NCBI GenBank assembly: GCA_045540275.1
Contig: JAZQGX010000291.1
Span: 34,197 to 98,196, forward strand
Reading direction: 5' to 3'
Length of the DNA stretch: 64,000 bases
DNA from: RGIG8368 sp045540275
GTDB lineage: Bacteria; Verrucomicrobiota; Kiritimatiellia; RFP12; UBA1067
This document shows positions 43,132-50,457 of the stretch, in pieces; position 1 is the stretch's first letter; each line of letters opens with the position of its first letter. The notes under the pieces were generated by a model. The model saw nothing but the letters and a program-made list of their open reading frames with translations. It searched no databases and was not told where the DNA came from. A program made the position numbers and the translations under genes.

Positions 43132-43213
43132 TTCCAGAATGTCTGATTGGATGCGGTTTCTTGTCATTACGCTTGTCATGATTTTAGCATTTGATATGCG
43201 AATATTATACCAA
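43132..43213. repeat. 82-bp direct repeat, copy 2 (right of fic)
   Basis: Second copy of the module at 41701-41782. Its ORF opens MTSVMTRNRIQSDILE and stops after 26 codons at 43099, so this copy is a more decayed start of the same R-M gene. Confidence 0.85.
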
Positions 43214-43265
43214 ATATCTCAGATTTTATGCACAAAAAAAGGCGCAAAAACGGCATTACAAGGAG

Positions 43266-43297
43266 AAAAAGCGAAGCCTAAAAACACTTCGCCTTTT
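43266..43297 (-). terminator. Terminator downstream of the hisH-hisF-guaA remnant
   Basis: On the minus strand GCGAAG pairs with CTTCGC around a 10-base loop and is followed by TTTTT; the flanking AAAAG/CTTTT may extend the stem. A competing stem CCTAAAA/TTTTAGG overlaps it. The 140 bp between here and the guaA remnant shows nothing else. Confidence 0.65.
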
Positions 43298-43438
43298 AGG
43301 AGAAATAGAACTATATCCGGCAACTTCTGCTGGGGCTAAAAACGCCCCGAAAGGTCTGCCGGCATATTACCCCAAAAATTTCAATATATCCTTCTCTTTT
43401 CATAGGACTGATATAAACCACCCGGCATCAACCTGTCG

Positions 43439-43556
43439 TCATTCCCACTCAATCGTGGCCGGAGGCTTGGAGGAAATGTCGTAGACGACGCGGTTTATGC
43501 CGTGCGATCAGCTGCGTGTACTGAGAACCATAGTCGAGAATAATGATCTTATCCAT
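43439..43556 (-). pseudogene. guaA: guaA (GMP synthase) reduced to its two ends by internal deletion
   Basis: The first 19 codons read MDKIIILDYGSQYTQLIAR, the N-terminus of GMP synthase. The sequence then jumps, out of frame and sharing GGC at the junction near 43500, into the last 20 codons GINRVVYDISSKPPATIEWE and stop, the C-terminus of the same protein. About 480 codons are missing. A terminator still follows, as for an intact gene. This may be a true deletion, an integration scar (the guaA 3' end is a known island attachment site), or an assembly collapse. Confidence 0.8.
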
Positions 43557-43581
43557 AAGGAAGGGTTTTGAGAGTTTGCAT

Positions 43582-44352
43582 TTACCAAGACATGCGGGTC
43601 GGGATGCCAGAGGAACGCATGGCCGACTTGATGTCCGCGATCGTATAATCCCCCGTGTGGATCATGCCCGCGACGATCGCCGCATCCGCATGCGCATCGT
43701 TGAAAACCGTGACGAAATGTTCGGGGGTCCCGGCACCGCCGGAGGCGACAACCGGCACGGACACCGCATCGGCGATAAGCTTGGTTATCTCCAGCTCGAA
43801 ACCGCCGCGGGTCCCGTCCGCATCGACGGAATTGACCACGATTTCGCCGGCGCCGAGTTCCACCGCGCGTTTCGCCCACTCGACCGCATCCATTCCCGTC
43901 AGCTCGCGGAAACCGCAGGTCGTAATCTCATAACCCGACGGGCATTTACCGCTCTTGACCGGATCCATCCCCAGCACAATGCATTGCGCTCCGAACGCCT
44001 TCGCGCCCTCGGCGATGATGGCGGGATTGCGCACCGCAAGCGAATTCACCGACACCTTCTCGGCGCCGGCGAGAATCACTCTCTCCATGTCGGCGAGCTT
44101 ACTGATTCCGCCGCCGACCGCAAACGGTATCCGAACCGCCCGCGCCACGGCCTCGACCATGCCGATGTCTATCGGACGGTGCTCCGCCGATGCCGTGATG
44201 TCATAGAACACAAGTTCGTCGGCGCCGCCCTCGGAATACCTAATCGCCATCTCGACCGGATCCCCAAGATCGACGTTGTTCTTGAATTTTATGCCTTTCG
44301 TCACACGTCCCCTGATGACGTCGAGGCAGGGGATGATACGCTTGGTCAACAT
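43582..44352 (-). CDS. hisF: Imidazole glycerol phosphate synthase subunit HisF
   Basis: Cyclase subunit that makes imidazole glycerol phosphate and AICAR in histidine synthesis. The 256-aa start MLTKRIIPCLDVIRGRVTKG overlaps the hisH stop by 7 bp. The TIM-barrel has catalytic Asp11 (PCLDV) and Asp at VNSVDADGTRGGFE, with phosphate loops VASGGAGTPEH and FAVGGGISKLAD. Full length. It should form a complex with the adjacent HisH, which feeds it ammonia. Confidence 0.96.
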   Translation of the reverse strand: MLTKRIIPCLDVIRGRVTKGIKFKNNVDLGDPVEMAIRYSEGGADELVFYDITASAEHRPIDIGMVEAVARAVRIPFAVGGGISKLADMERVILAGAEKVSVNSLAVRNPAIIAEGAKAFGAQCIVLGMDPVKSGKCPSGYEITTCGFRELTGMDAVEWAKRAVELGAGEIVVNSVDADGTRGGFELEITKLIADAVSVPVVASGGAGTPEHFVTVFNDAHADAAIVAGMIHTGDYTIADIKSAMRSSGIPTRMSW

Positions 44353-44936
44353 GCAAGCCACTCCTTCAGAAGAGCGAGCCCGACACGGCCAGATTTCTCG
44401 GGATGAAACTGACAAGCCCACAGATTGCCGCGTTTCACCATCGCCGTGAACTCGACGCCCGCGTATTCGCTCACGCCCACAGTCTCCAGAACGATCTCGG
44501 CGTAATATGAATGCACGAAATAGAACTCCTTCATCTGTCCATCTTTCCCCGTCGCCTTTTCGTGGACCTGATTCCAGCCTATTTCAGGAATCTTGAACCC
44601 CGCCCTGTCCGGGAAACGGCGGACCCGTCCCTTGAAGACGCCGAGCGTATCGATGCCACCGTTCTCCTCGGAATGCTCGAAGAGAATCTGCATGCCGAGA
44701 CAGATGCCGAGGAACGGACGCCCCGAAAGCGCGGCGGAACGGACCGCATCGATCAGTCCTGTCCTCTTCAGGTTCTCCATCGCGCTCTTCGCCGCGCCGA
44801 CCCCGGGGAACACTACACGGTCGGCGGCGGCGATGACTGCGGGATCATCCGTCACTGCCGCCGCCTCCCCGATCGCCGCGAACGCGAGCCGTACGCTCGT
44901 GAGATTCCCCGCCCGGTAGTCAACTATCGCCGTCAT
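44346..44936 (-). CDS. hisH: Imidazole glycerol phosphate synthase subunit HisH (glutamine amidotransferase)
   Basis: The 196-aa product starts MTAIVDYRAGNLTSV; its ATG overlaps the stop of the 55-aa Fis-type gene (ATGA). Catalytic Cys lies in FLGICLGMQILFE, and the His-Glu pair in CQFHPEKSGRVG. VGWNQV-type region is EIGWNQVHE. It hydrolyses glutamine and channels ammonia to HisF. Being downstream of a sigma-54 promoter and a Fis-type HTH gene is unusual for hisH. Confidence 0.95.
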   Translation of the reverse strand: MTAIVDYRAGNLTSVRLAFAAIGEAAAVTDDPAVIAAADRVVFPGVGAAKSAMENLKRTGLIDAVRSAALSGRPFLGICLGMQILFEHSEENGGIDTLGVFKGRVRRFPDRAGFKIPEIGWNQVHEKATGKDGQMKEFYFVHSYYAEIVLETVGVSEYAGVEFTAMVKRGNLWACQFHPEKSGRVGLALLKEWLAC

Positions 44937-45100
44937 CGCACAACCCCCGCCTTCCTGAGCTTGTAGCACATCATCCGCGGCGAGACCCCGAGCTCTCGTC
45001 CTGCCGCACTTTGATTCCCGTTGTGGACATCGCGTTCCCTGGCGACCGCAGAGGCGATTTCCTTCAAAACCGATATTTCCGATGAGAGCTCAAACTTCAT
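44933..45100 (-). CDS. 55-aa Fis-type helix-turn-helix protein
   Basis: The second half, GNQSAAGRELGVSP and MCYKLRKAG, is the C-terminal DNA-binding HTH of NtrC-type activators and Fis. The first 25 residues (LSSEISVLKEIASAVARE) could form the preceding helices. The ORF is too short for the usual gene finders. It overlaps hisH by 4 bp and so should be cotranslated with it. It could be a stand-alone Fis-like protein or the tail of a lost enhancer-binding protein. The ATG is only about two bases from the predicted sigma-54 start point, so an internal TTG start is possible. Confidence 0.55.
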   Translation of the reverse strand: MKFELSSEISVLKEIASAVARERDVHNGNQSAAGRELGVSPRMMCYKLRKAGVVR

Positions 45101-45112
45101 ATCAGAGATTAT

Positions 45113-45129
45113 AGCAAATTACGTGCCAA
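45113..45129 (-). promoter_or_regulatory. Sigma-54 (RpoN) promoter
   Basis: TTGGCACG, four bases, TTGCT: a full match to the -24/-12 consensus (TGGCAC-N5-TTGCW). +1 is predicted near 45102. A TATAAT overlaps the downstream edge, but no -35 box stands at the right distance. Confidence 0.65.
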
Positions 45130-45152
45130 ACCTCAGCATGGAATTTCAAAAG

Positions 45153-45167
45153 ATGTAATTATTACAT
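45153..45167. promoter_or_regulatory. Perfect inverted repeat upstream of the sigma-54 promoter
   Basis: ATGTAAT, one base, ATTACAT, centred about 58 bases before the predicted start point. The position suits an activator or repressor site; the cognate protein is unknown. Confidence 0.4.
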
Positions 45168-45178
45168 TATATTTCCAG

Positions 45179-45424
45179 TCAATACGTATGACGGAAGGAC
45201 CAAAACGGAAGCCGTTTATGACCTCGTCGCAGATGAGAAGTGATATTCCTGGAGTGGACGAACGCAACGTCCATCAACACGGCATCGCCGCCGCCGGATG
45301 TATAGTCCTTCGCAGCTTCGAACGAGAGTTCCTCAACCCGCCATGTCTCGACCGCGAACACGGCGGACGCGGCGAATAACACTGCCGCGATTATGCATCC
45401 AACCTCAAATCCACCAGCTAACAT
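45179..45424 (-). pseudogene. Truncated secreted protein (DUF5060-like N-terminus)
   Basis: An 81-codon ORF with a signal peptide (GCIIAAVLFAASAVFA) followed by VETWRVEELSFEAAKDYTSGGGDAVLMDVAF. That start resembles the DUF5060 domain at the front of some glycoside hydrolases (W-x-x-x-E-L-x-F...D-V-x-x-x-F). The rest is a non-matching tail and stop. The best AAGGAG in front is out of frame with this ATG. It is probably a remnant. Confidence 0.4.
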
Positions 45425-45494
45425 CAAAAACAACCAACTCGTAACACAAGCTCCTTTTCTTTCATATCTTTAGGTTAGAATATCACTAGAAACC

Positions 45495-45525
45495 CAAACA
45501 AAAGCCCGAATTCGTTTCTCGGGCT
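45495..45525 (-). terminator. Terminator of the hydrogenase operon
   Basis: AAGCCCGA pairs with TCGGGCTT around a 9-base loop; on the minus strand TTTTGTTT follows. Confidence 0.8.
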
Positions 45526-45549
45526 TGAACTCAGAACTCCAACTACCCG

Positions 45550-46962
45550 CTACGATAGCGAGCAAGGGCCATTCACACATCCGCCTGGGCAGGCCATCAC
45601 CTCGAGGAAGTTAGCGGGGAGCTTACCCGAAGCGTAGAGCTTAAGCATAGCGCAGGTCTTGCGGTCAATGCCGTTGATCTGCTTCGCGGCAAGCTGAAAG
45701 CCCGGCAACATAGCCGTGGCCTCGGCAAGAACCGCCTCGGTAACGCCGCAGCTGCGCGCGAAATTGCGGGCTGTCGCGGCGGGGGGACGCCCAATCGGAT
45801 GGGGCTCGCAGGCTAGCACGTCAATCCTGCGGCCGGCAAGAATCGCGCCCAACTCTTCGAACGAAAGGACAAAATCGACACCCTTGCGGCGGGCTTCGCT
45901 GCGCTTTGCAACGCAAGGCCCGATAAAGACCGTCTTGGCGCAGGGGTCGGCCTCACGTGCCATTTCATGGGTATAGACCATCGGACTGGGCGTGAGAGAA
46001 ACTTTGTCAATCAGTTCAGGCAGGTGCTTGCCGACGAGATTCACGTAAGCGGGACAGCACGAAGTCGTCATAAAGGTCTTCGAATCCTGCTCCATACGCT
46101 CGAGAAATTCCGCGGTCTCATGCTCAGTCGTTTTCTCGGCTCCGAGCGCAACTTCGATAACATCGGAAAATCCGGCCTTTGCGCATGCGGCAAGAAGCTG
46201 CTCGACCGTTCCGGGGAACTGACGGTCCGCCGCAGGCGCAACCATCGCCACGAGTTTTTCGCCGCGCTTCATCGCCAAGAGTACCGAAACGATTTGGGAG
46301 CGCTCCATGACTGCACCGAACGGACACGACATAAAGCATTTGCCGCAGAAGATGCACTTTGAAAAATCAATCTCGGCGACTCCGCGCTCGTTCTTACGGA
46401 TCGCGCCGACGGGACAAGCCTCTTCGCAGGGCACCGTCGTTTTAACAATCGCGTTATAGGGACACGCCGAAATGCACTTACCGCACTTAACGCACTTGGA
46501 GCTATCAATCTGAGAGCGTCCGTTCGTCACCGTTATCGCATTCTTCGGACAGCTGTAGACACAAGGTCTCGCGAAGCATCCGCGGCAGTTGGACGTCGAC
46601 ACGACACGCGCATCGGGACAGCCGCTACACGCCGGCGCACAGACGGAAAGAGGCGCCACCTTTCGCTCAAACTCCCTGTCTTCGCTGATCTCGCGAGGCT
46701 CGCCGCCAATAATCTCGTCTAAATATTCACTAAGCGTCTTGGCTTCATCGGTCTCCTCCTCGGCAGAAATACCTAAGAGCGCCATGAGTCTATACTTTAA
46801 TACCGCGCGATCATGATAGATGCAGCAGCGCGAAGCGTCTGAATCTTTAGGTCGCAGTCTTATCGGAATCTGATCGATTTCCTCTCTGAGAACCCCGTCG
46901 TCGAAGGCGCGAACAAGACGGATCAAAAGTTCGCGACGAATGTAGGTAGCGCCGTTAATCAT
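45550..46962 (-). CDS. [FeFe]-hydrogenase, group-B-like, with multiple ferredoxin clusters
   Basis: The 470-aa protein has an N-terminal extra Cys region (CAPACSGCPDARV...CRGCFARPC) and two ferredoxin-like cluster sets (CVKCGKCISACP; CIFCGKCFMSCP). The H-cluster domain has L1 TSCCPAYV, L2 GPCVAKRSE and L3 EVMACPGGCVNGP. TSCCPAY rather than TSCCPGW, Gly-Pro-Cys in L2, and the lack of a C-terminal small-subunit region point to group B, whose activity is less studied than group A. It likely couples ferredoxin to H2. It follows the [2Fe-2S] gene by 2 bp. Confidence 0.85.
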   Translation of the reverse strand: MINGATYIRRELLIRLVRAFDDGVLREEIDQIPIRLRPKDSDASRCCIYHDRAVLKYRLMALLGISAEEETDEAKTLSEYLDEIIGGEPREISEDREFERKVAPLSVCAPACSGCPDARVVSTSNCRGCFARPCVYSCPKNAITVTNGRSQIDSSKCVKCGKCISACPYNAIVKTTVPCEEACPVGAIRKNERGVAEIDFSKCIFCGKCFMSCPFGAVMERSQIVSVLLAMKRGEKLVAMVAPAADRQFPGTVEQLLAACAKAGFSDVIEVALGAEKTTEHETAEFLERMEQDSKTFMTTSCCPAYVNLVGKHLPELIDKVSLTPSPMVYTHEMAREADPCAKTVFIGPCVAKRSEARRKGVDFVLSFEELGAILAGRRIDVLACEPHPIGRPPAATARNFARSCGVTEAVLAEATAMLPGFQLAAKQINGIDRKTCAMLKLYASGKLPANFLEVMACPGGCVNGPCSLS

Positions 46963-46964
46963 GA

Positions 46965-47228
46965 TTATTCGGCACCCTCGACCAGCTGATTGAGGCGGGC
47001 GAGAATCTTCTCGACAGAAGCGTTGCCCATAATCTCAGTTTCGTTGAACATCACATAAGGAGCGCCGCCGAGGTGATCGCGGTCGCAGAGGCCGAGACAC
47101 GTCCTCGCCTGAATATCAACCTTGTCCTTCAAATTCTCAGGAAGCTCCTCCTCGATATTCATCAACTTTGCGGCGCCCAGAAGATAGCAGGCAGTACCGC
47201 AGCAGATTTCAACTTTAATTTTTTCCAT
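46965..47228 (-). CDS. Thioredoxin-like [2Fe-2S] ferredoxin (NuoE/HndA C-terminal type)
   Basis: The 87-aa protein has CCGTACYLLGA at the start and ARTCLGLCDR in the middle. The four Cys spaced C-x4-C...C-x3-C match the thioredoxin-fold [2Fe-2S] domain at the end of NuoE and HndA subunits. VSVEKI-like tail SVEKILARL is typical. It probably carries electrons between a redox partner and the adjacent hydrogenase. AAGGA precedes the ATG. Confidence 0.85.
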   Translation of the reverse strand: MEKIKVEICCGTACYLLGAAKLMNIEEELPENLKDKVDIQARTCLGLCDRDHLGGAPYVMFNETEIMGNASVEKILARLNQLVEGAE

Positions 47229-47264
47229 AACTGAATTTCCTTGATTGGTTTTTGTAAATATGCC

Positions 47265-48452
47265 CTAGTAATAGTATACCACAACGTCCTTGCGATAGTT
47301 TCGCTCCAGCGCCTGCTGCATATGGCGGATTACCGAACGGCGCAGCTCAAGTTCCTGGGGAATTCCGGGATCCTGATGCGATTCGTTAACCTTAGTGCCG
47401 ATGACAAATTCGATGCGGTCGTGGCGTATCATGCGCTCAAGTATCATCTTCACCGCCTGCGGCTCACCCTCGGGAGAGCGCATCTCTTCAATCGCCGACA
47501 AAACGCGCGAAAGAGTAAGAATACCTTCTGTCACAATACCGATACCATCAATATTGCCAACAGGCGGCAGACCACCGCTCTTACGGATATCAGATAGAGA
47601 AACCCTTACCTTCACTCCCAATTCACGCTCGATAATATTAGTTGAAGTCCCTCCGCAGATTACCGTATGATCAGCTCCCAATAGAGCCTGACGCGCATAC
47701 TCGGCATCATTCTCCCGATAATACGGAGGACCGGTCAAAACCCGCATTACGCGCGGATGGCGCAAGTAGGCTACAACACAGCTGATATCGTCCTTACAGC
47801 CGCCAGGAGCGATGTAACGCGCTTCTCGCGCTATCGCCATAGACAAATCACGCGCTGAAATTTCGCCGTCCGCCTCGATACGGCGCTTGGCGAATTCCAT
47901 CACACCGGAACGACGCCAACCGAATTTCATATCGCGCCTCTGACCAAGTCCCGCCTGAGTAACTCCGTCAGAGCACATAATTATTCTATCGCCCGGGCGA
48001 AAATCAGCCTCGCACTCGCGCACCTCGCGGTCGGGCCAGTGGGCCGAGACGACCATCTCATCCTTCAAAGGCTTTATTTCTGTCGTGCCGCGTAAATGAA
48101 TATAACCGGGATTCCCCATCTCAGTAATCTTGGCGCGACCGCCAAGTCGGAAGTCAAAAAGCGAGAACGTTGCATAACCGATTTTACGCACTTCGCAGAC
48201 TGGTAGCGAGTCCATGATTATTTCGGCCGCTTCGAGCGTCGGGATGTTCGACTCAAGAAACTTAATCGCCATCGATGTGGTCATGTTCGCCAAAACATGG
48301 GCCTTAACACCACTACCAAGACCGTCCGAAAGCGCGGCGAGGTGACGATTCTCGCGCTCAACCGTAAGAAAGCGCACATCATCACCGCACGCGGCCTGGC
48401 CAGTCTTGGTAAACTGCGCGGCCTCCATCTCTATGAAGAGAGAATCAGCCAT
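47265..48452 (-). CDS. SpoIIE-type PP2C serine phosphatase
   Basis: The 395-aa protein opens with GDDVRFLTVERENRHLAALSDGLGSG, the first metal-binding Asp block of PP2C/SpoIIE phosphatases. DFRPGDRIIMCSDGVTQAG and PGGCKDDISCVVAYL supply the other Asp motifs. The last 170 residues are an extra alpha/beta domain (HTVICGGTSTNIIERELG...) without a name I know. Phosphatases of this kind are regularly encoded beside group C [FeFe]-hydrogenases and are thought to relay the redox signal. It overlaps the sensory hydrogenase gene by 8 bp. Confidence 0.85.
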   Translation of the reverse strand: MADSLFIEMEAAQFTKTGQAACGDDVRFLTVERENRHLAALSDGLGSGVKAHVLANMTTSMAIKFLESNIPTLEAAEIIMDSLPVCEVRKIGYATFSLFDFRLGGRAKITEMGNPGYIHLRGTTEIKPLKDEMVVSAHWPDREVRECEADFRPGDRIIMCSDGVTQAGLGQRRDMKFGWRRSGVMEFAKRRIEADGEISARDLSMAIAREARYIAPGGCKDDISCVVAYLRHPRVMRVLTGPPYYRENDAEYARQALLGADHTVICGGTSTNIIERELGVKVRVSLSDIRKSGGLPPVGNIDGIGIVTEGILTLSRVLSAIEEMRSPEGEPQAVKMILERMIRHDRIEFVIGTKVNESHQDPGIPQELELRRSVIRHMQQALERNYRKDVVVYYY

Positions 48453-50190
48453 TCAAGTAATCCCCGTTGTCAGACTCGCGAAGACGAACACCCTTAGTCT
48501 GGGACTCATAAGCGCCTGCAATTTCGTTGAGCATTACCTCGGTCTCGGCGATATGCTCACCGAAAAGTCGCGCCACCTGCTGAACCGTATAGACATTCTT
48601 GCGGATAACCTCGCGCGCCTTCGCGGCGATCTCTTCGCGGCGACCTTCGTTCTGGGTAACGTCTTGGACAACAGCACCGGCAAATTCTCCGCGGGCAATC
48701 GAAAAAACGCTTAAGTTGATGATACGGCCGCGCCACTGCTGACGATATTTAACAATTTCACTGCCGTGACCAACGGCGCTTGCAAAAAGGTCAGCGAACT
48801 CAGGCAAGAACGACTCGACGTTGAGCCCCTCTAAATTACCGAGCGCGTCAAATTCTTCTAAGGCCCCCGCAAGTTCTGCGAAAAGCCTATTGCACTCGCG
48901 AATGGCACCCTTATTATCGACGATAACAACGCCAGCTGGAATATAGCGGATAAGAGCGTTGGAGGTTCTTTCGAAATTGCGCTTAAGCCATGTGTGGCAC
49001 ATGGCCTCTTCAGCCTTACCCGCCAAGAGCGCCTTGGCGAACTCGCGGCATGTCGAATATCCGCACGCGCCGCAGTTAACCTCATCATTTTTGGAAATCT
49101 TTCCGACGCGGGCGAGAGCCGAGCGCATAAGCTGCTCATCAGGCTCGTCTTCGACAACAGGCGTTGCGGGATAAGCCGAAACTCCGCAGTGCGAAAAACA
49201 GCGCCCGGCGCTCGTGCGGATGGGGCTTACGACATCCGTCTCAATTATCGTAGTAAGCGACGAACCTTCAGGAGGCATCGCAGGACCGTTTATGCATCCG
49301 CCAGGACAAGCGAGCACTTCAATAAAAATCTTGCGGCCGCCCATCTTTTCGGCAATCGTCGCAGGATCGACACCATAAAACAGGCGTCTTAAATTATCAA
49401 GCCCGGAAACGGAAATATAACGAACAGCATCGGAGGCGTCGCGAAGAGTATCGTTCATGCCGCCTTCAACAGAATAGAATCGCCCTTCTTCGGCGAAACC
49501 CATCGCCGGCTCAAGCGTCTCTTTCAAGGAAATATTCTTATCTTCCAAAAGTCTTTCAAGCGCAGGGAAAATAAGCGCGAGAGAAAGTTCGCTAGAATAC
49601 GAATCGGCCTCGGTCTTTTTAGCCGCGCAGGGCCCGAAAAAGACAACCTTCGATTCGGCTCCGAACTTCTCCTTAAGCTGACGGCAATGGGCGCGAACGG
49701 GCGAAGGCAGCGGCGAAATAAACGGCGCGAACTTCGGCAAGTACTTCCGGATCATATCGACCGCCGCGGGACATGCGCTCGAAATAACGAGCGGAGACGA
49801 CGTCTGAGCGAGAAGTCGCGAAACGTGAGCGCTTACCGATTCGGCGCCGTGCGCCGTTTCGCTTACTCCCGCGAAACCGGCGCGAACCAATGCCGCAGTT
49901 AACTGCTCAATCTTCACACCCTTAAAATAACCGGTAAAACTCGGAGCGATTGAAGCGTAGACTTTAGCGCCCGAAGAGAGCATATCCTTAAGTCTAGCCA
50001 AATCGCTCCGAATTTTCTTGGCATGAGCGGGACACACCTTAACACATTCACCGCACGAGACGCAGGCCTCGGGGATAACGCTCGCCTTACCGCCGATTAT
50101 GCGGATCGCCTTTACGGGGCAATGACGGACGCACTTGTAACAATCCTGACAGCCGTTTTCAGTCGTGTAAACCGGTGAAGTCTTCTGCAT
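48445..50190 (-). CDS. Sensory [FeFe]-hydrogenase (group-C/HydS-like) with PAS domain
   Basis: The 581-aa protein has a two-cluster ferredoxin domain (CQDCYKCVRHCP, CVSCGECVKVCP) and a hydrogenase domain with SSACPAAV, GPCAAKKTEA and EVLACPGGCINGP. A [4Fe-4S] Fe-S domain (CGACGYSTCREF...AMC, about 390-425) and a PAS domain (about 430-530, YIPAGVVIVDNKGAIRECNRLFAEL) follow. The first Cys of the TSCCP motif, the proton relay in catalytic enzymes, is Ala here. That and the PAS domain mark the sensory class. It likely signals H2 or redox state to the SpoIIE-type phosphatase. Confidence 0.83.
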   Translation of the reverse strand: MQKTSPVYTTENGCQDCYKCVRHCPVKAIRIIGGKASVIPEACVSCGECVKVCPAHAKKIRSDLARLKDMLSSGAKVYASIAPSFTGYFKGVKIEQLTAALVRAGFAGVSETAHGAESVSAHVSRLLAQTSSPLVISSACPAAVDMIRKYLPKFAPFISPLPSPVRAHCRQLKEKFGAESKVVFFGPCAAKKTEADSYSSELSLALIFPALERLLEDKNISLKETLEPAMGFAEEGRFYSVEGGMNDTLRDASDAVRYISVSGLDNLRRLFYGVDPATIAEKMGGRKIFIEVLACPGGCINGPAMPPEGSSLTTIIETDVVSPIRTSAGRCFSHCGVSAYPATPVVEDEPDEQLMRSALARVGKISKNDEVNCGACGYSTCREFAKALLAGKAEEAMCHTWLKRNFERTSNALIRYIPAGVVIVDNKGAIRECNRLFAELAGALEEFDALGNLEGLNVESFLPEFADLFASAVGHGSEIVKYRQQWRGRIINLSVFSIARGEFAGAVVQDVTQNEGRREEIAAKAREVIRKNVYTVQQVARLFGEHIAETEVMLNEIAGAYESQTKGVRLRESDNGDYLNG

Positions 50191-50199
50191 ATCGCTCCT

Positions 50200-50457
50200 T
50201 TAGCGTGAAGCCGGGAATAATTCTTCAAGCAAATCGGTCATAACGCCCGCGTCAACCTGGGTATGAACCTTATCGTTGACGATAACTATCGGGCCCGCGG
50301 CGCAGTTGCCGGTGCAGAGGCTCGCGCCCAAGACCACATCAACTTCGTCGCGGAGACCGCGCGCGGCGAGAAACTTCTCGCACAATTCGACATTTTTCTC
50401 GTTGCCGCGCGCAAAACATGAACTGCCCATGCAGATCGTAATTGTAGGCCTACTCAT
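50200..50457 (-). CDS. [2Fe-2S] ferredoxin-like protein
   Basis: The 85-aa protein starts TITICMGSSCFARGNEKNVE and has GASLCTGNCAAGPIVIVND, giving the C-x4-C and C-x3-C pairs of the thioredoxin-like ferredoxin fold. It is the second such gene in the cluster. It overlaps the kinase gene by 8 bp and precedes the sensory hydrogenase by 9 bp, so it is probably the electron donor or acceptor of the sensor. Confidence 0.82.
   Translation of the reverse strand: MSRPTITICMGSSCFARGNEKNVELCEKFLAARGLRDEVDVVLGASLCTGNCAAGPIVIVNDKVHTQVDAGVMTDLLEELFPASR

Noticed and set aside
41701..43213. CRISPR-like array from the two 82-bp repeats
   Set aside because: Only two long copies 1.35 kb apart with genes between; no regular short repeats or spacers, and no cas genes.
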